Notes: generated by a model from the letters alone, not told the origin. Counted from the first letter of the stretch, positions 1-12,056 are shown. The stretch: 64,000 bases of DNA from Liriodendron chinense (GCA_003013855.2 ML058507.1:1302001-1366000), one strand, 5' to 3'. Made by a program: numbers and translations.

Positions 1-2437
1 CCAAATGAGACGGGATCACTCCACTCTTCTCACCAGCCACTAGTCACCAGAGGTTCTAGCTAGGATGGGATCACTCCACTCTTCCCATGCACCAAAACCC
101 AACTAGTGAAACGGGCCCATGCACACTTTCACTAGATACCGAGAGAGAAATGGGCCCATGCACACTTTCTCTAACACCCGAGGGGCTGACCCACCAAGCC
201 GGGTCCAGTGAATGCATGATTAGTTTCACCTTTAATTAAGTCATTTAGCATTCAGCCCATTAAATGATGTTCACGACTAATGATCACTCCTTACCCCAAT
301 CAATTTAAGAGTCCTCACATTCATCAATTCCATACTTCCATGGATCCATCACAAGTAACAAATCAATAAAGATCCTTTGGCACGTAAACAACAATATGCA
401 CACGGTAGTGCCAAACTTAACATCCTGGCATATGAAATCAACAACACATACATGGTAATGCCAATACCAAATCCTCAATGTCAAGGCACATTTATTCAAT
501 AAGACACACGGTAATGCCGACTTTCTCAATAAGGCATATTCATCCAAAATCTCCACATGGTAATGCCAACGTAACAAGGCCTCGCATGGCTTCTTCTCTT
601 ACATCAACGGTTACATCAGTATGGGGTCAAGGAGTTTTCATTAACGTAACATCCATATGCAATATCTCAAAGCAAACAATATATCAATCATCATAAGCAC
701 GTGACAACGTAAATCGAACATGGTTTCCATATGAGCATGTACATCATAACAATTCCTTTTCCAACTACTTAAGCATAGTTCATATATCAAAATTCAATAT
801 ACACAATAAGGAACATCATATAATTCATAATTACATGAAAAGATTTCAATAGGCACGATTTCAGGAAGTCACATAACAAAATCCTAATTTATAAGCATAA
901 ATCAACATATAATTTAATATTACGTGGATGGGCTTAAAGGAAATCCCCACCTTATGATAGTGGATGGGTTGAGACGTTGCTAGGGTTGCGAAATCAAACT
1001 TGGATTCATACCTACATAGTTGAATGGGAAAAATATGAGATTGGGGTGTAGATATGCATGATATTCATTATCACAACAAACTAGGGTTAGATCTACACCT
1101 AGGGTTAGGGTTTAGATTAGATTTAGGAAATAAAAATCATGGATGGATGGTCTTACCTCTTCAATGGTGGCTAAACTCGGAATCTCATTCGAGTCGACTT
1201 GGCTCGACTCAGTTTCTTCTCCTTTCTCTCGTCCTCTTCCTTCATTCCTCTTTCTTCTTCTTTTCTTTCTTTCTTCTTCTTTCCCTGGAAGGACTTCCCA
1301 GCAGCAACAGAAAAATGGTGGGCCCTCTTTCTTCCTCTCTCTCTCTCTCCCAAATAACTTTCACTTTCTCTCTCTCCTCCCACGATCTCTTTCTCTCTCT
1401 CTCTCTCTCACCCACGATCTCTCTCTGGCGTTGGGTTTCCTGGAGAGAGCAGGTGCAGACGAATGGTAGGGTTTTGTAATGTGAAAGACTCGGGAGGTCG
1501 GCTGGTTGCTTGGTGCGGAAGGAATGGCTCGGGAGTTGGAGTTGGAAACGGATTGCAAAGAAGGTTTTACATGGCATGAGGATCGTTGAGATGTTAGGTG
1601 GGGTCCACACAAAGCTATGGGTGAAGTTTGGAGTGCCCATGCGAAGCGGTGGGCCCGATCTTGATAAGTCTTCATTTGAACGGTGGTTTGGATTGGATTG
1701 CACAAGCGACGGATGACAATAAAACGTTGAATGACTAGGTTTGGATGGGGCGTTGTCAAGATGGACGGAGTGGATTTGGCAATGGGGTCCACTTTGATGG
1801 ACGGTGTGGGGCGCACAGACGGCAGCGCCCGTCCGCTGTTGCAGGGAAGCATGAAGAAAGAAGGAGACTCGTATTTGAAAAGGAAACTTTTCCTCTTAGA
1901 TAACGTGCATCGCACGTACATGGTAATTTTTGGCTTCCCTCACAAGTGGGGTCCATTACAAGTAAATTAAGATAAATTGATCCATCCAATAGGTCGGCAT
2001 CATCATTTTAGCTACTGAAAACAAAGTTAAGGCAGATTCGAGATAGGGTGGGCCACTTATGATCAAATTTCTGATTAGGGCATTTGTAGGATGATCGGAG
2101 GGTTGAATTTTGACGTGTACGGCTAAAATATGTCCAAAAGCTCATATATGAAGTTTTGTGTAAAAGTGATCGTCAAAAATCATAATATTTAAAAATGGTG
2201 CATTAACTTAAGTTTAATGATTGGATTTTTCGTAATTATCTAAAAACAGCGAGATTTTTGAAATCCAGTCTTTCTACAATGTTTATAAGATCATTTTAAG
2301 CAACTTTTGTAAAGGGTCCTCTATCAGATATCCTACGGATGGTTCGTTGTTTTCGAAACAAAGTAAACGTACGATAAAAAATCAAAATAAATTTTTTAAA
2401 AATTCTAAAATAAGTCTCGAAAATCCGGGGCTTTACA
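1..2437 (-). mobile_element. Del/Tekay-like gypsy LTR, truncated by the window edge
   Basis: On the minus strand the sequence begins TGTAAAGCCCCGGATTTT at 2437 and runs colinearly with the 3.1-kb LTR at 59767-62893. Window base 1 matches about base 62312 of that copy, so roughly the last 580 bp of this LTR lie outside. Shared landmarks include the block that reads 'accatccgtaggat' on the minus strand, the GA-rich tract and the 'gtgactagtgg' block. The sequence just upstream of the LTR start (2438 onward) has no polypurine tract, so this is either a 5' LTR or a solo LTR. It lies inside or beside the bZIP gene, in the opposite orientation. The lineage call rests on TGTAACGCCCCG-type ends and overall LTR texture; no coding region is visible. 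Confidence 0.8.
1211..1423. repeat. CT-rich simple tract inside the LTR
   Basis: An almost pure pyrimidine stretch (plus strand) with runs of tct, ttc and (ct)n. The equivalent purine tract occurs at 60785-61020 in the other LTR copy, so it is an intrinsic LTR segment. Long open frames crossing it, rich in Ser/Phe/Leu or Arg/Glu, are low-complexity artefacts. Confidence 0.8.
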
Positions 2438-3513
2438 TAATGTGCAACGGTCATGTGCAAAAAATCCCCCACATTGTTAGAATCCTCACCTTACAGTAGA
2501 TGGTCCACAAATAATAAACAGTTAAGAAAGAAAATACAGCCATGGTTCATACTCAGCTAAGTGCCGAATATTTATGTCTAGTGTCTGACTTTCTATTGGA
2601 GTTTGGTGATGGGCCATCTTTGGTGTGGTCCATCTATCAATGATTTGAACCAGTGGACCATGATCCATGTCTGTACAGACTGAAAACCCCAACATACTGC
2701 ACATAAAAATTTGATTATGCCTAATTATTAATGTTAAGGCAAAAACTTATTCATATGCTTACAGAGCCTATTCATTTGTTTCTGGGTGGTTCTCTTTTAT
2801 TTTCTGTGGTGTGGCCCAAGCTTTATTTTTGGGTATCCTATATATTTTCCATTGCCATTGACAAACCACGGTGGACCCCACATGAAATTGGTCGCACAAA
2901 ATTCTCATCTACAAACGTTCCAGAACTGTCCTTATGTTGAAACGATGCTTTCTTTATTTGTAGAAAAATCAGAGGGATTCTACATATGTATATAACATTT
3001 TTCTGCATGAATCCTTTAGTGGGGCCAACATGCATCGATGGCTGATGGTTGGAAGAAACGCATCTGTAGTAAATTGGGCCAGCAAAGTGCAGATTCACAC
3101 ATAGAGGATGATCCTGACCATTGATGATTGGTCCCGACTTGCCAACTCAGCACATATCTGGGCTATTCATCAGGTGGGGCTCCGTGAAGATGCCACGTTC
3201 AAAGAAACTAGACTTGCCACATCAGGTAGTCACAAAAGAAAAAAGGAAAAAAAAAAAGAAAAGAAGATCAACTGCTCTGTATTCAAACTACATGCGTTGC
3301 CTATCGGATGTTTGGGCTGGCTTGATTTTTTTTTTTTATTATCAGGAAATCTTCAAGATGGCCCACCTGATGAACATACTGGATCACCTCTTTAATCTCC
3401 ACAAGAATCATAATACCATTTTGCTTAAAATGGAGATGATATTAATACCCCCACTTCCACTCTTACTTTTCTTTTTTATTTTCTTGCTGTTGTTCTTAAA
3501 TGCTTATATGCAG
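2438..3513 (+). other. Intron 1 (3' part) of the bZIP gene
   Basis: Non-coding sequence between the LTR and the first visible bZIP exon. It ends in a long pyrimidine-rich tract (about 3440-3500) followed by the acceptor 'tatatgcag' at 3505-3513. No exon encoding the basic region (N-x7-R/K type) is present, so exon 1 must lie left of the window, probably beyond the LTR insertion. Confidence 0.6.
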
Positions 3514-3585
3514 GCTTACACAATGGAGTTGGAGGCCGAGCTAAACCAGCTCAGAGAGGAGAATGCCCTTATCAGGAAAGAAACG
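3514..3585 (+). CDS. bZIP exon encoding the leucine-zipper start
   Basis: 72 nt, 24 codons, with acceptor ...tatatgcag before 3514 and donor gtatta at 3586. The peptide begins AYTMELEAEL and contains NQLREENALI; AYT(M/V)ELEAE follows the basic region in ABF and ABI5 proteins. Phase 0 at both ends. Confidence 0.88.
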
Positions 3586-6500
3586 GTATTATTTATTCTC
3601 GCATGCTTTCTAGACCCGAATATGGTAGACAGAGACATCTCATTAGTCGGGTCCATCAATACACTGGACCCTACCAAAGATGACCTACATTTAAAAAAAT
3701 CACACCTATTAGACAATCATGTCCATCTGATCGGTGGCCATTGAAGCAACGGTAGACAAAAACAAAAATAGTCAAATATTCAGTATCATAAACTGAAGAA
3801 AACTGACGGATGAGATTATCTAATAAGTTGGGCTTTTTAAACATATTTCATCCATGCTTGGGCCCACTAGATGGATGAACCTGATTGATATATCTCCCTT
3901 CCATATTTACTGTGGAGACCTTAATTTGCTCTTCCCAACCCCTAAAGTTTTTACTTCTTACCTTGACCAGGGTAATTTTGACATTAGAAGTGTCCATTGA
4001 TAAAAACTAATGCCTAAATTTTCAAGAAACATGACACACGTGTAAGAGATCTGGGCCGTTCATCTATTGTAGCCTGCTGTAGATGAGCCATATGCCAAAA
4101 ATCACACAAATCAGATTTTTATAGCCGTGGATCGGAGGTTTTTACTATTTTTTATTGAAGGTTGTCCGCTGGTTGGACTTTTTTTTTTTGTCTCACAATC
4201 CATTTGAAAATTTTAAAGTCCTCTGGTCAGCGGCTCGGATCAAGTGACTATTATGATTTGCAGGGTGGGCCTCTCTACTACAGTAGGGTCCACTGGTCCA
4301 GTAGTTGAAAGGTCCAAATACTAATGTGATGTGTGGACGACAAAATGCTTGATAAACAAAATAACGGGGACAGCCTGAGATCTCTCTTTTTTAAGGTGAG
4401 AGCACACCATTTGTAACTGGGCCTCACTAATCATAACACGACAGCATCAACCAAATTTACGATCGTGCCAAGCGCGGCCCAGCTGAGCCAAAGCAAACAA
4501 CACAATCCCAAAGAAAATTGCCTCCATAGTAACCGCAGTGGTGACTACAATCAGCAGGAATGCGCTAAGAGGATCACAACAGCAACCTTAATAACCAATT
4601 CCAGCATAAAAGGCGCCCTGTGATAGATCCAGCAACAAGACCAACCTAAACACCCCACAGCCTCCTCAGACTATTATCACTGACCAAAATGAATGATCAA
4701 GCTCAGGCTTAAAACCAGATCTTCCTTTCAGCCCAAATTTGAGTTCAGATCTGACACTGGTGTATCAGACCCGATTCAAACTTCCCCATGTTGTGTTTGG
4801 ATATGGGTGCACTTACCGCCATAAGTGGTGTGGGGCTCACGTCAGCTGTGCATCAAATTTCATCAAACACAACCCACTAGGATAAACAAGCACCAAAATC
4901 AGGCCATTCCAAAACCCAGGTGGGCCACACCACATGAATTTAAAGGTCTTAGGCATGATTTTACATTGTTCCCTGCGTTGCGGCCCACCAAAGTTTTGGA
5001 TTAGCCTGATTTTAGGTTTCTATTTATGAGGAGGAGAACACAATGGATGGGTGGATCGGATGCAAAATTGACGTGGGACCCACAGCATCCCAGCACTGTA
5101 CAATCGCACCTCTAGTCAATATGCATGTGTGGCCCACTTGATGATCGATCTGTCTAGACTCCCTGGATAGGACGCATGCACATGCACAAGGGGATCATTT
5201 GGGCTAAATCATTATTTATGTGCTGAACTCCTGTGACAGTTTAGCAACATTTAGAAAATGGTGGTGACTCCCCAACAGTACACATATAGTAGTATATATC
5301 GCTGTCCAGACCTTCAAAATCAACCATTGTTTTTAATGGATGAAAACCTAAAAACTATATTGACAAAATGATAGTAACCATCTAATTTTTCCCTTCCAAT
5401 TTGGACCATGCATTAATTATTTTTCTTTCAACTGTCCATTTGATAGATTTCTTAGTGAGTGTGATGTTAGATACATGCTTCATTCTCAATATGGCCCAAT
5501 TTTCAAATGGCCATGATAGCTGTATATGAGTCTCTTGTTCGAGGAGGATTAGGAATCAGCATTTTCAATGATGAAATTACCCTGATTGAGGTGCAATATC
5601 AATTTTAGGGGGTGAAAATAACATACCTCATACAACTATTTGTGCTGATGAAAAGTGGTGTCTTCCATTGTCACAGGATGCGTTAGCTGAAAAGCTGAAA
5701 GAGAAGGTATGCTGCTGCTTTTCCCTTTTATTTCCTCAGCACTAATTTTTATTTCCCAAGGTTTAGAAAACAGGTTATGACCTCACAATGGCCATCGCTT
5801 TACTGTTACCGGCAATCAATCAATCAATCGTAAAATAAAATAAAATAAAAACCATTAAACATAGGAATAATGCATCATCGACCTGAGTGAAAATAATAGC
5901 ATTCTTCTTCTTTTTTCCAAATTAAATGGCATTATATACCATAATTCAATGTTCTTATATGAATAGAATTCTTCTTCTTTTTTCCAAATAAAATGGCATT
6001 ATATACCATAATTCAATGTTCTTATATATGAGAGAGAGAGAGATGATCACCTACAGGCAGCTGCACCACTCATTATGGTGCATGGAGTTTTTAGCTACAA
6101 GATGCATTAAATATTTATTTATTTATTTTCTCTTCCATTTAATAGATCTTGGGACGAAACTACATTTCATGCGTATTGTGGCTGAAAAAGCAGGTACCAC
6201 TAGGAGTGGTGCAGGTGATTAATTATATATAAGTAATCAGTTTTTAAAAAATAAGAAAAAAAGGCACCATATATAAGGGTAAATTTAAAGATTATTAGTT
6301 ATTTGAATTTCATGTTACAACTTATATATTAAGGTAGATTAAAAGATTACCCTCAGTTAATACTAGATTTAAATAAATACATCTCACATGGGAGATGTGA
6401 GATACATAGGCAGACACCGACTACATTTTCTTAAACCTTGTCTGGATTGAATCCTTCGTTCCTTGCTACAAATTCATGTGTGGGTCCTAATAGTACCCAC

Positions 6501-9500
6501 CTATGATCACCATGAGCATTGGATAGTAGGTTTTCACCACGGATTGCACTCGGACCAGAAATAATCTTGATTGGATGATCATAGCCATTCAAATAATTGA
6601 CCCCAGAAATGAACCTTAAAAGTGCTCTTATTATCCATTTTGTAGGATTCATTCAAGTGGTTGTGATCATCCAATCGTGTGGTAATTTCTGGGCCACGTT
6701 CAATCCATGGTGAAACCCTAGCTCCTACTCAGTGATCATGGGCCTCACGCCCACTTGGCGTCCTTATAGTGTGACAAATGCCGAAAGTAAGCAATCCATG
6801 TGTGCGAAATCTGCGAGGTTCATCAGGCAGGATCCTTTCTTTTTCCATCTTAATTGGAAATTTTTGGGACCATCAGATTGGCGATTTAGACCATCCATCT
6901 ATTTAGTCACATGGTCATGAATTCCCCTTTAGTTGACCCCAAGTGTGAAGATTTTGGATCTACGTTCAAAATACTTTGGATGCTAAATTATCATGGAAGA
7001 TTGAAGAAGAAGAAGAAAAACAAGAGAGCGTGTATGGTGCAAGGTTCTAAATCCCCATGTATATGGCATTTTAAAAAATAGAAATTAAAAAAAAAAAAAA
7101 AGGCTTGACTCGCGCAAATTAACTCGACTCAACTGGGTATCACCGAGACTTGAGAAAACCAAAATTTGGTGTGACTAGTGTTGGGAAGGCACACGCATTA
7201 GCGAGAATCAAACAAGATAAAACCACAAAACGGCAACAACCAAGCAAATCAACAATCACAAGAAGACAATCCGAATTTTATATGGAAAAACCCTCACAAG
7301 AAAAATACCACAACATAAAGCGATGAATCCACTATGAATCAGAAATTACAAGAAAATGAAGAAAACTTACCCAAATCCAAGTCACATAAGAGAAACCCAA
7401 GCTATCTCAAGCTCTTTCTCTCACCTTAAAACTCTCTTAATTCCTTGAACACATCTAGGACTCCTTGTGTTCTACTCTAATCCCGCATTACACCCCTTTA
7501 AATTAATAGCATAAATCGAAATTAGATACAAATCCCATGCAAAATCGTGCAACCAACTATATAGTTCGTCCGCCGACGGGCGACCGACAACCACACTTTC
7601 CGATCCAGTAGTGTCCAGATTCCAGAAGCTATATCCTGGGCAATTTCAGGTGCCCGACCAAATCCCATCAGTCGTTCGAAGCCCCCTGGTATCAAGATTG
7701 AAGATAACCTCAACAATTTCCACCGTGACTTCAATCTTCATCACTTGACTACTCCTAAGCTTCATTCTTCATCTCTACTTCGTCTCTATCATATCTTCAC
7801 TGCTTCTCATTCCCTTCATCAACTCTATACATACACCTCACGCCCCACTCACTCATGTGGCCCTTATGCGCGCACCACACACGAGCAACCATGGATTTCG
7901 CTACCGATCCCATAGTTCCATCATGAGAAGTGCTCCTGATTAACTTGTAAAGATGGTCGCACCTCCTTGCCTTCATCATCACGAGTGCTCCCTTTGACAC
8001 TTTACTATACCGATTGCGATCGATGAACCTGCACCCCATCGGCTCGAGTGCACCAAGAGAGATCAAATTCTTTTTCAGCCTAGGGATATGCCTCACATCT
8101 TTCAGGACTCGTTCAATCTCAACGAACATCTTAATGCGCATTGTACCAATATCAACCACCTTACAAGCATAACCATCGTCTAAAAACACTGATCCACCAT
8201 CATACTTGTTATATATCATGAATGAACTCCGGTTAGGACACATGTGATATGATGCACCTGAATCCAAGAGCCACTTATCGCCGAGTAACTTCGATCCGGA
8301 TACAGTTAATACATCGCAAACATGACACTCATCCTCTGTGGATTTCACAGTATTATCCCCCTAGAAGAATCTTCAGACTTCTTTTACATTGTCTTGGGAT
8401 TCTGATAATCCCTCTTCATGTGCCCTGTCTTCTAATAATTCTAGCGCCTCACCTTGCTCTTCTCTTTGCCCTTGGATTTAGATCTCGATTGCGAATATCC
8501 CCCATCCCGCTCAAAATTTTTTTCCCTCATAACCAGTGTCTCATCCGCAGAAGAACCCACGTCATCGCTTTTCTTTCTTATCGCCTTCGACTGAAAGACT
8601 GAGATAACATTCTCAACGCTAATGGTCTTCCTACCTGCGCACAAAGAGTCCTTGAACGACTCATATGAATTCGGAAGAGAATTCAACAAGATGCATGCTT
8701 GATATTTATCCTTCATCTATTCATCTGTATTCAACAACTTGCAAACGAGCCTATTAAAGTTGTTAATGTGGCTCTCAACATCAGTCACCTCCGTCATCTT
8801 CATATTGAATAACTGAAGCATCAGATACAGGAAGTTTTTCAAAGATTTCTTTACGTAAATATTCTCTAACTTCGGCCACGTTTCAGCCACAGTCTTCTCC
8901 CTCATGACATTGTATAGGACCTCATCCGTTAAGCACAACTGATTGAGATCATGTCTTTCTAATTCATCTTCTTCCACTTTTCTTCTTTCATAGTCTTCGA
9001 TCGCTTCCCAAGGAGTGCTTCTTCCAATCCTTGTTGAACTAGGAGGCCCTTCATCTTGACCTTCTATAATTCAAATTTATTTTTCCCGTGCTACTTTTCT
9101 ATGTCAAATCTCATGCTAGACGCCATTGATACCTCGTCTTAGATTCTTCCAGGCTCCTAACATTCACTCAAATACCACTTGTTGGGAAGGCACATGCGAA
9201 AGTGAGAATCAAATGAGATAAAACCACAATGGCAACAACCAAGCAAATCGACAATTATAAGAAGGCAATCTGAATTTTACGTGAAAAAACCTTCATGAAA
9301 AAAAACTACGACACAAAGCAACAAATCCACTATAAATCAGAAGTTATAAGAGAATGAAGAAAACTTACCCGGATCTAAGCCCTACAAGAGAAACCGAAGT
9401 TATATCAAGCTCTTTCTCTCACCCTAGAACTCTCTTAATCCCTTGAACATGTCTAGGACTCCTTGTATTCTACCCTAATCCCTCATTACACCCCTTTAAA

Positions 9501-12056
9501 TAGCATAAAATCAAAATTAGAAACAAATCTCGTACAATCGACCTATGTAGTTTGTCGGCCATTGGGCGATCAATAATGGCCACATCTGTTCAGAGAGCTC
9601 ACAGTTCCTGTCCAAGGAATTTCGGGCGCCTGAACCGACCCCGTCTGGTGACCGACAACTTCACTTTCTAATCTAGCAGTGTCCAGATTTCAAAAGCCAT
9701 ATCCTAGGAAATTTTGGGCGCCCGACCAAATTCTATCAGTCACCCAAAGCCCCCTGGTGTCAAGATTGAAGACAACCTCAACAACTTGGTCAAATCGAAA
9801 AACTTGGCGGAACTTGACTCACAGTAGGGCTGCAGCTTGGGCTCACGTCAACCCCAAGGTTCGACTGACCCAACTTGAGTTTGGGTCGGGTTGAATCAGG
9901 TTGATAAGGTCCTCAGGTCGGGTTTGGGTTGGAAAATGCTAACCTGATTAGAAATCAAGTTGAGCAAATTCAGGTAAAGTTAGGTCGGGTTGAAATAGTC
10001 ACATGTATTTGGGTTGGGTTCGGTCAAGCATAGGGAAATTCAAGTTGGGTTTAGGTTTTGGGTTGGGCAACTTGGATTGAAATTCGGGTCATGTCTGGGT
10101 TGTGGGTTAGGTCTTCTTGAAATTGGGTCAAGCTTGGTTGACTCTCAACCCATCCCAACCCACACGAGTTGCACCCCTATTATACTTTTTAAATATTAAA
10201 TATATTGACAAAACTCATAAACTCTTTTTTTCCCGCCTTTTAATCTTTCTTGAGGGGAGGGGGCATTGGTCTTAACCTCTACCCCTAAACAAAATGCAAG
10301 AATAAGAGAGAAAAATCTGTTAGAATCAGACGCCTCAAATCTTTTGTAACAAGGGCCCACGATCGGTCGGCCTGTTTTCTATTTGAGTTGGTCTCTTGCG
10401 CGGTTTTGCAAAAGAGGTTCTAATTTCGGTTTTATGCCTATAAAAGGGGTGTAATGCGGGATTAGGAGTTTTGCCATTGGGGTCAGGTTTCCTAGAGGGG
10501 ATTCAGAGAGTTCTAGGGCAAGAGAAAAGCTTGTGGAAAGCTTGGGGTTCTTTGGATGAGGAAAAGGACGATGCTTATCCATCTCATGTGAGAATAAGCT
10601 TTGAGTTGCTTGAGATTTCTCTTGTGGCCTTGTGATCTGGGTTTTGTTTCTTCTATCTCTTGTAACTTCTGATATCAAAGTGGATTGGTGTCGCTTTGCA
10701 CCGTGGTTTTTTACCCGTGAGGGGGGTTTTCCACGTTAAATTCGGATTGCCTTCTTGTGTGTGTGTTTGATTGTTGCTTGTGTGATTGCCATGGTGGTTT
10801 GCTCGTTTGATTCGCTTCAGCTGCTGGTTTTCCCAACAAAATCAGCACCAAGCTCCATACAACCTTAGAAACTACTACGGTTTTTTAGTCAACTCTGGTG
10901 TAACTGAGTTACAAGGCAAGTCAAATCCCCATTTTTTTTAAACCATGGTACATGTAGCACTCTCGTTATTGAACATGTTGCATTAATTAGTACTACTAAC
11001 CATGATGATCAAAATATGGTCTATTAGACCAGGCTGCACTATAACTTCATTTTAAAATTCACAAGTTTCAAAGTATCTAATAAACAAACCCTTATTTCTC
11101 TGGGTAAATCTGACACTCCATAATCTTCCATCTGGTCTTGACCGACTAACTCTCCTAGCAAGTGCATCCTCTATGCAACACGGTGGTTAAAAGGGCCGGC
11201 CACTTCTCCCACTGTAGTTTTTTTCTTCTTGGCATCAAACAACCTCCACATTTTGATTTTTAAAGCTATTTTGTTTGTTTTTATTTTAGGAAACTAGAGT
11301 ATTATTCACAACGAAAGGAGAATTACATTCGGCAGCCCGACAACACACAATTAAAAGACTCAGCAGGCTGCCTATCATATACTGAATGCCCTGAAAAGAA
11401 AAAAAAAATGGACAAATAGGCTTTATTCTCCGCTCGGACATTAGAATCCAGCTCATACCCGCTGTAATTGTTATAAGTTGCTTTGAGTCAACTAAATCAG
11501 TGATCAACTTGTCCAGTCTTTTTGCTTCAACACCAGGTCACAGCCACCATCGACTTTTCTCATAGCTTGGCTTGAAATATCATAGTTTTGAGCTGAGTCA
11601 CCAAAGTTTTAGGACTATGGTTTGAGGAGAATGACAGTCGTGTGTGTCAACTCAAATGGTAGAACTGGTGCATGAACATGATTCAACACAAGTGGGGCCC
11701 ATCGTTTTGCAATCATTAGCACAGTATGGAATACACCTTGTCAATTTCCTTGGCTGGAAGATCTTAACCATTTGATATGTTGGTCACTACAATGGTTTAA
11801 GAGAAGAAAAGCACAACAACATTCTATATTTCAACTCAGCAAAGCCATCCAATGAATGGTTTGAATCAGCAAAAATGGGCACCACATTTACTTGATGTAG
11901 TGCTTTTGTAGACTATAATTCCTCATAATTATCTATGGTCTTGATATGAAAAAACCCAGCATCTGTTCTATTCAGCTTTCAGAGCCCTCCCAGGAGAAGC
12001 CAGAGGCAGAAAAGAAGAGGAAGATGTTGAGGAGGACCTCAAGCTGGCCAAGATGA
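3514..12056 (+). CDS. Group A bZIP transcription factor (ABF/ABI5-type), last three exons
   Basis: Group A bZIP factors bind ABRE (ACGT-core) promoter elements in the nucleus and mediate abscisic acid or seed/stress responses; FD-type members act in flowering. Three phase-0 exons are visible: 3514-3585 (24 codons, starting AYTMELEAELNQL, the junction to the leucine zipper seen in this family), 5677-5706 (10 codons, DALAEKLKEK) and 11976-12056 (26 codons plus TGA, ending KMLRRTSSWPR). The heptad residues Leu6, Leu13 and Ile20 of the first exon form the zipper start. The C-terminal RRTSS motif matches the conserved LRRT-type tail of group A proteins, a kinase/14-3-3 site in relatives. The basic DNA-binding region, on exon 1, is outside the window. 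All reading frames across the predicted splices are open, so a functional gene is plausible. Introns are 2.1 and 6.3 kb and the latter is loaded with retroelements. The exact subgroup (ABF, ABI5, DPBF or FD-like) cannot be fixed from 60 residues. Confidence 0.8.
3586..5676 (+). other. bZIP intron 2
   Basis: Donor gtatta at 3586 and acceptor tgtcacag ending at 5676. No transposon with recognisable ends was seen; the sequence is AT-rich intergenic-type DNA. Confidence 0.7.
5677..5706 (+). CDS. 30-nt micro-exon of the bZIP gene
   Basis: Bounded by 'ttgtcacag' and 'gtatgctg'. It encodes ten residues, DALAEKLKEK, in the same phase as the preceding exon. A short exon between the zipper and tail exons is usual in group A bZIP genes. 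Its size makes it easy to miss in automatic annotation. Confidence 0.72.
5901..6027. repeat. Tandem duplication, about 66-bp unit
   Basis: The block starting 'attcttcttcttttttcc' and ending 'caatgttcttatat' occurs at 5901-5960 and again at 5967-6027 with two or three differences, separated by 'gaatag'. It is a recent local duplication within the intron. Confidence 0.9.
7179..7715 (-). repeat. 3' LTR of the gag-only Copia
   Basis: 537 bp, directly repeated at 9180-9783. It is shorter than its partner because a segment of the U3 (about 9540-9655 in the partner) is missing. The U5 end carries the conserved tract read as 'ggtttttcc' on the minus strand. Confidence 0.88.
7797..9126 (-). pseudogene. 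Copia gag plus protease fragment
   Basis: Gag packages element RNA into virus-like particles. The ATG at 9126 gives MASSMRFDIEK. The UBN2-type gag block follows (VLYNVMREKTVAETWPKLEN, then SLPNSYESFKDSL near 8680). A degraded zinc knuckle (TGHMKRDYQNPK, with the last Cys replaced by Tyr) lies near 8420. The protease motif WLLDSGASYHMCP is at about 8265, and the gag-pre-integrase zone (ISLGALEPMG) follows. In-frame stops replace the conserved Trp of the FELW motif and a Gln near 8717, and there is at least one frameshift around 8350-8440. The frame ends where the internal deletion joins sequence next to the 3' LTR. Not functional. Confidence 0.85.
9180..9783 (-). repeat. 5' LTR of the gag-only Copia
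   Basis: 604 bp. Its 3' end (CCCAACA at 9180) abuts the decayed primer site. The U3 contains GC-rich words such as 'ggcgcccgacc' and 'ggcgcctgaacc' on the plus strand. The minus strand around 9500 reads CTATTTAAAGGGGTGTAATG, a TATA-like core followed by the leader motif shared with other Copia LTRs here. Confidence 0.88.
9826..10178. mobile_element. Possible hAT-type MITE with GGGTTGGGTC minisatellite core
   Basis: The terminal sequences AGGGCTGCA and TGCACCCCT are inverted with one mismatch. The interior is a degenerate ggttgggt/gggtcgggt array, the layout of many plant hAT-like MITEs that begin TAGGGGTGCAA. No convincing 8-bp target duplication was seen, so the limits are tentative. Confidence 0.45.
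10318..10838 (+). mobile_element. Solo Copia LTR with perfect 5-bp target duplication
   Basis: 521 bp running from TGTTAGAATC to TTTCCCAACA, flanked by AAATC at 10313-10317 and 10839-10843. The TATA box is at 10439-10446. The U5 carries 'caccgtggttttttaccc', typical of plant Tork-like LTRs. No internal region remains, as expected after LTR-LTR recombination. Confidence 0.9.
10439..10446 (+). promoter_or_regulatory. TATA box of the solo Copia LTR
   Basis: TATAAAAG followed immediately by GGGTGTAATGCGGGATTAGG, the downstream core also found in the other Tork-like LTRs of this window. Confidence 0.6.
10839..11975 (+). other. Remaining intron 3 sequence
   Basis: AT-rich sequence with no open frame that resembles a known protein and no transposon ends that I could support. 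Confidence 0.5.
11976..12056 (+). CDS. Terminal bZIP exon with LRRT tail
   Basis: The acceptor 'tctattcag' precedes 11976. The phase-0 frame encodes 26 residues, a Lys/Glu-rich stretch and then KMLRRTSSWPR, and stops at TGA 12054-12056. Group A bZIP proteins end in an LRRTxTGPW- or RTSTAPF-like motif. Another frame is also open here but lacks this match and does not splice in phase. Confidence 0.78.
   Translation, partial: LSEPSQEKPEAEKKRKMLRRTSSWPR

Larger units (their letters stand above)
7179..9783 (-). mobile_element. Non-autonomous, gag-only Copia element with both LTRs
   Basis: Two direct LTRs (7179-7715 and 9180-9783) flank 1.46 kb of internal sequence. The ends are TGTTGAGG...CCCAACA. 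Next to the 5' LTR the sequence TGGTATTTGAG is a decayed initiator-tRNA-Met primer site, and 'acggtggaaat' is the polypurine-tract equivalent before the 3' LTR. The internal region encodes gag, a protease DSGAS motif and the start of the pre-integrase zone, then jumps to the 3' end; integrase, RT and RNase H are absent. Flanks 'actag' (7174-7178) and 'acttg' (9784-9788) differ by one base and fit a 5-bp target duplication. It lies antisense within the bZIP intron. The lineage resembles Tork from gag. Confidence 0.88.
5707..11975 (+). other. bZIP intron 3, 6.3 kb, with nested repeats
   Basis: Donor gtatgc at 5707 and acceptor 'tctattcag' ending at 11975. It contains a local tandem duplication (5901-6027), a gag-only Copia (7179-9783), a MITE-like element (9826-10178) and a solo Copia LTR (10318-10838). 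The stretches 6030-7178 and 10839-11975 hold no recognisable gene. Confidence 0.7.

Noticed and set aside
1054..1703. Overlapping open frames of 108-153 codons on both strands
   Set aside because: They translate a CT-rich simple repeat inside an LTR (poly Ser/Leu or Arg/Glu), with no family resemblance.
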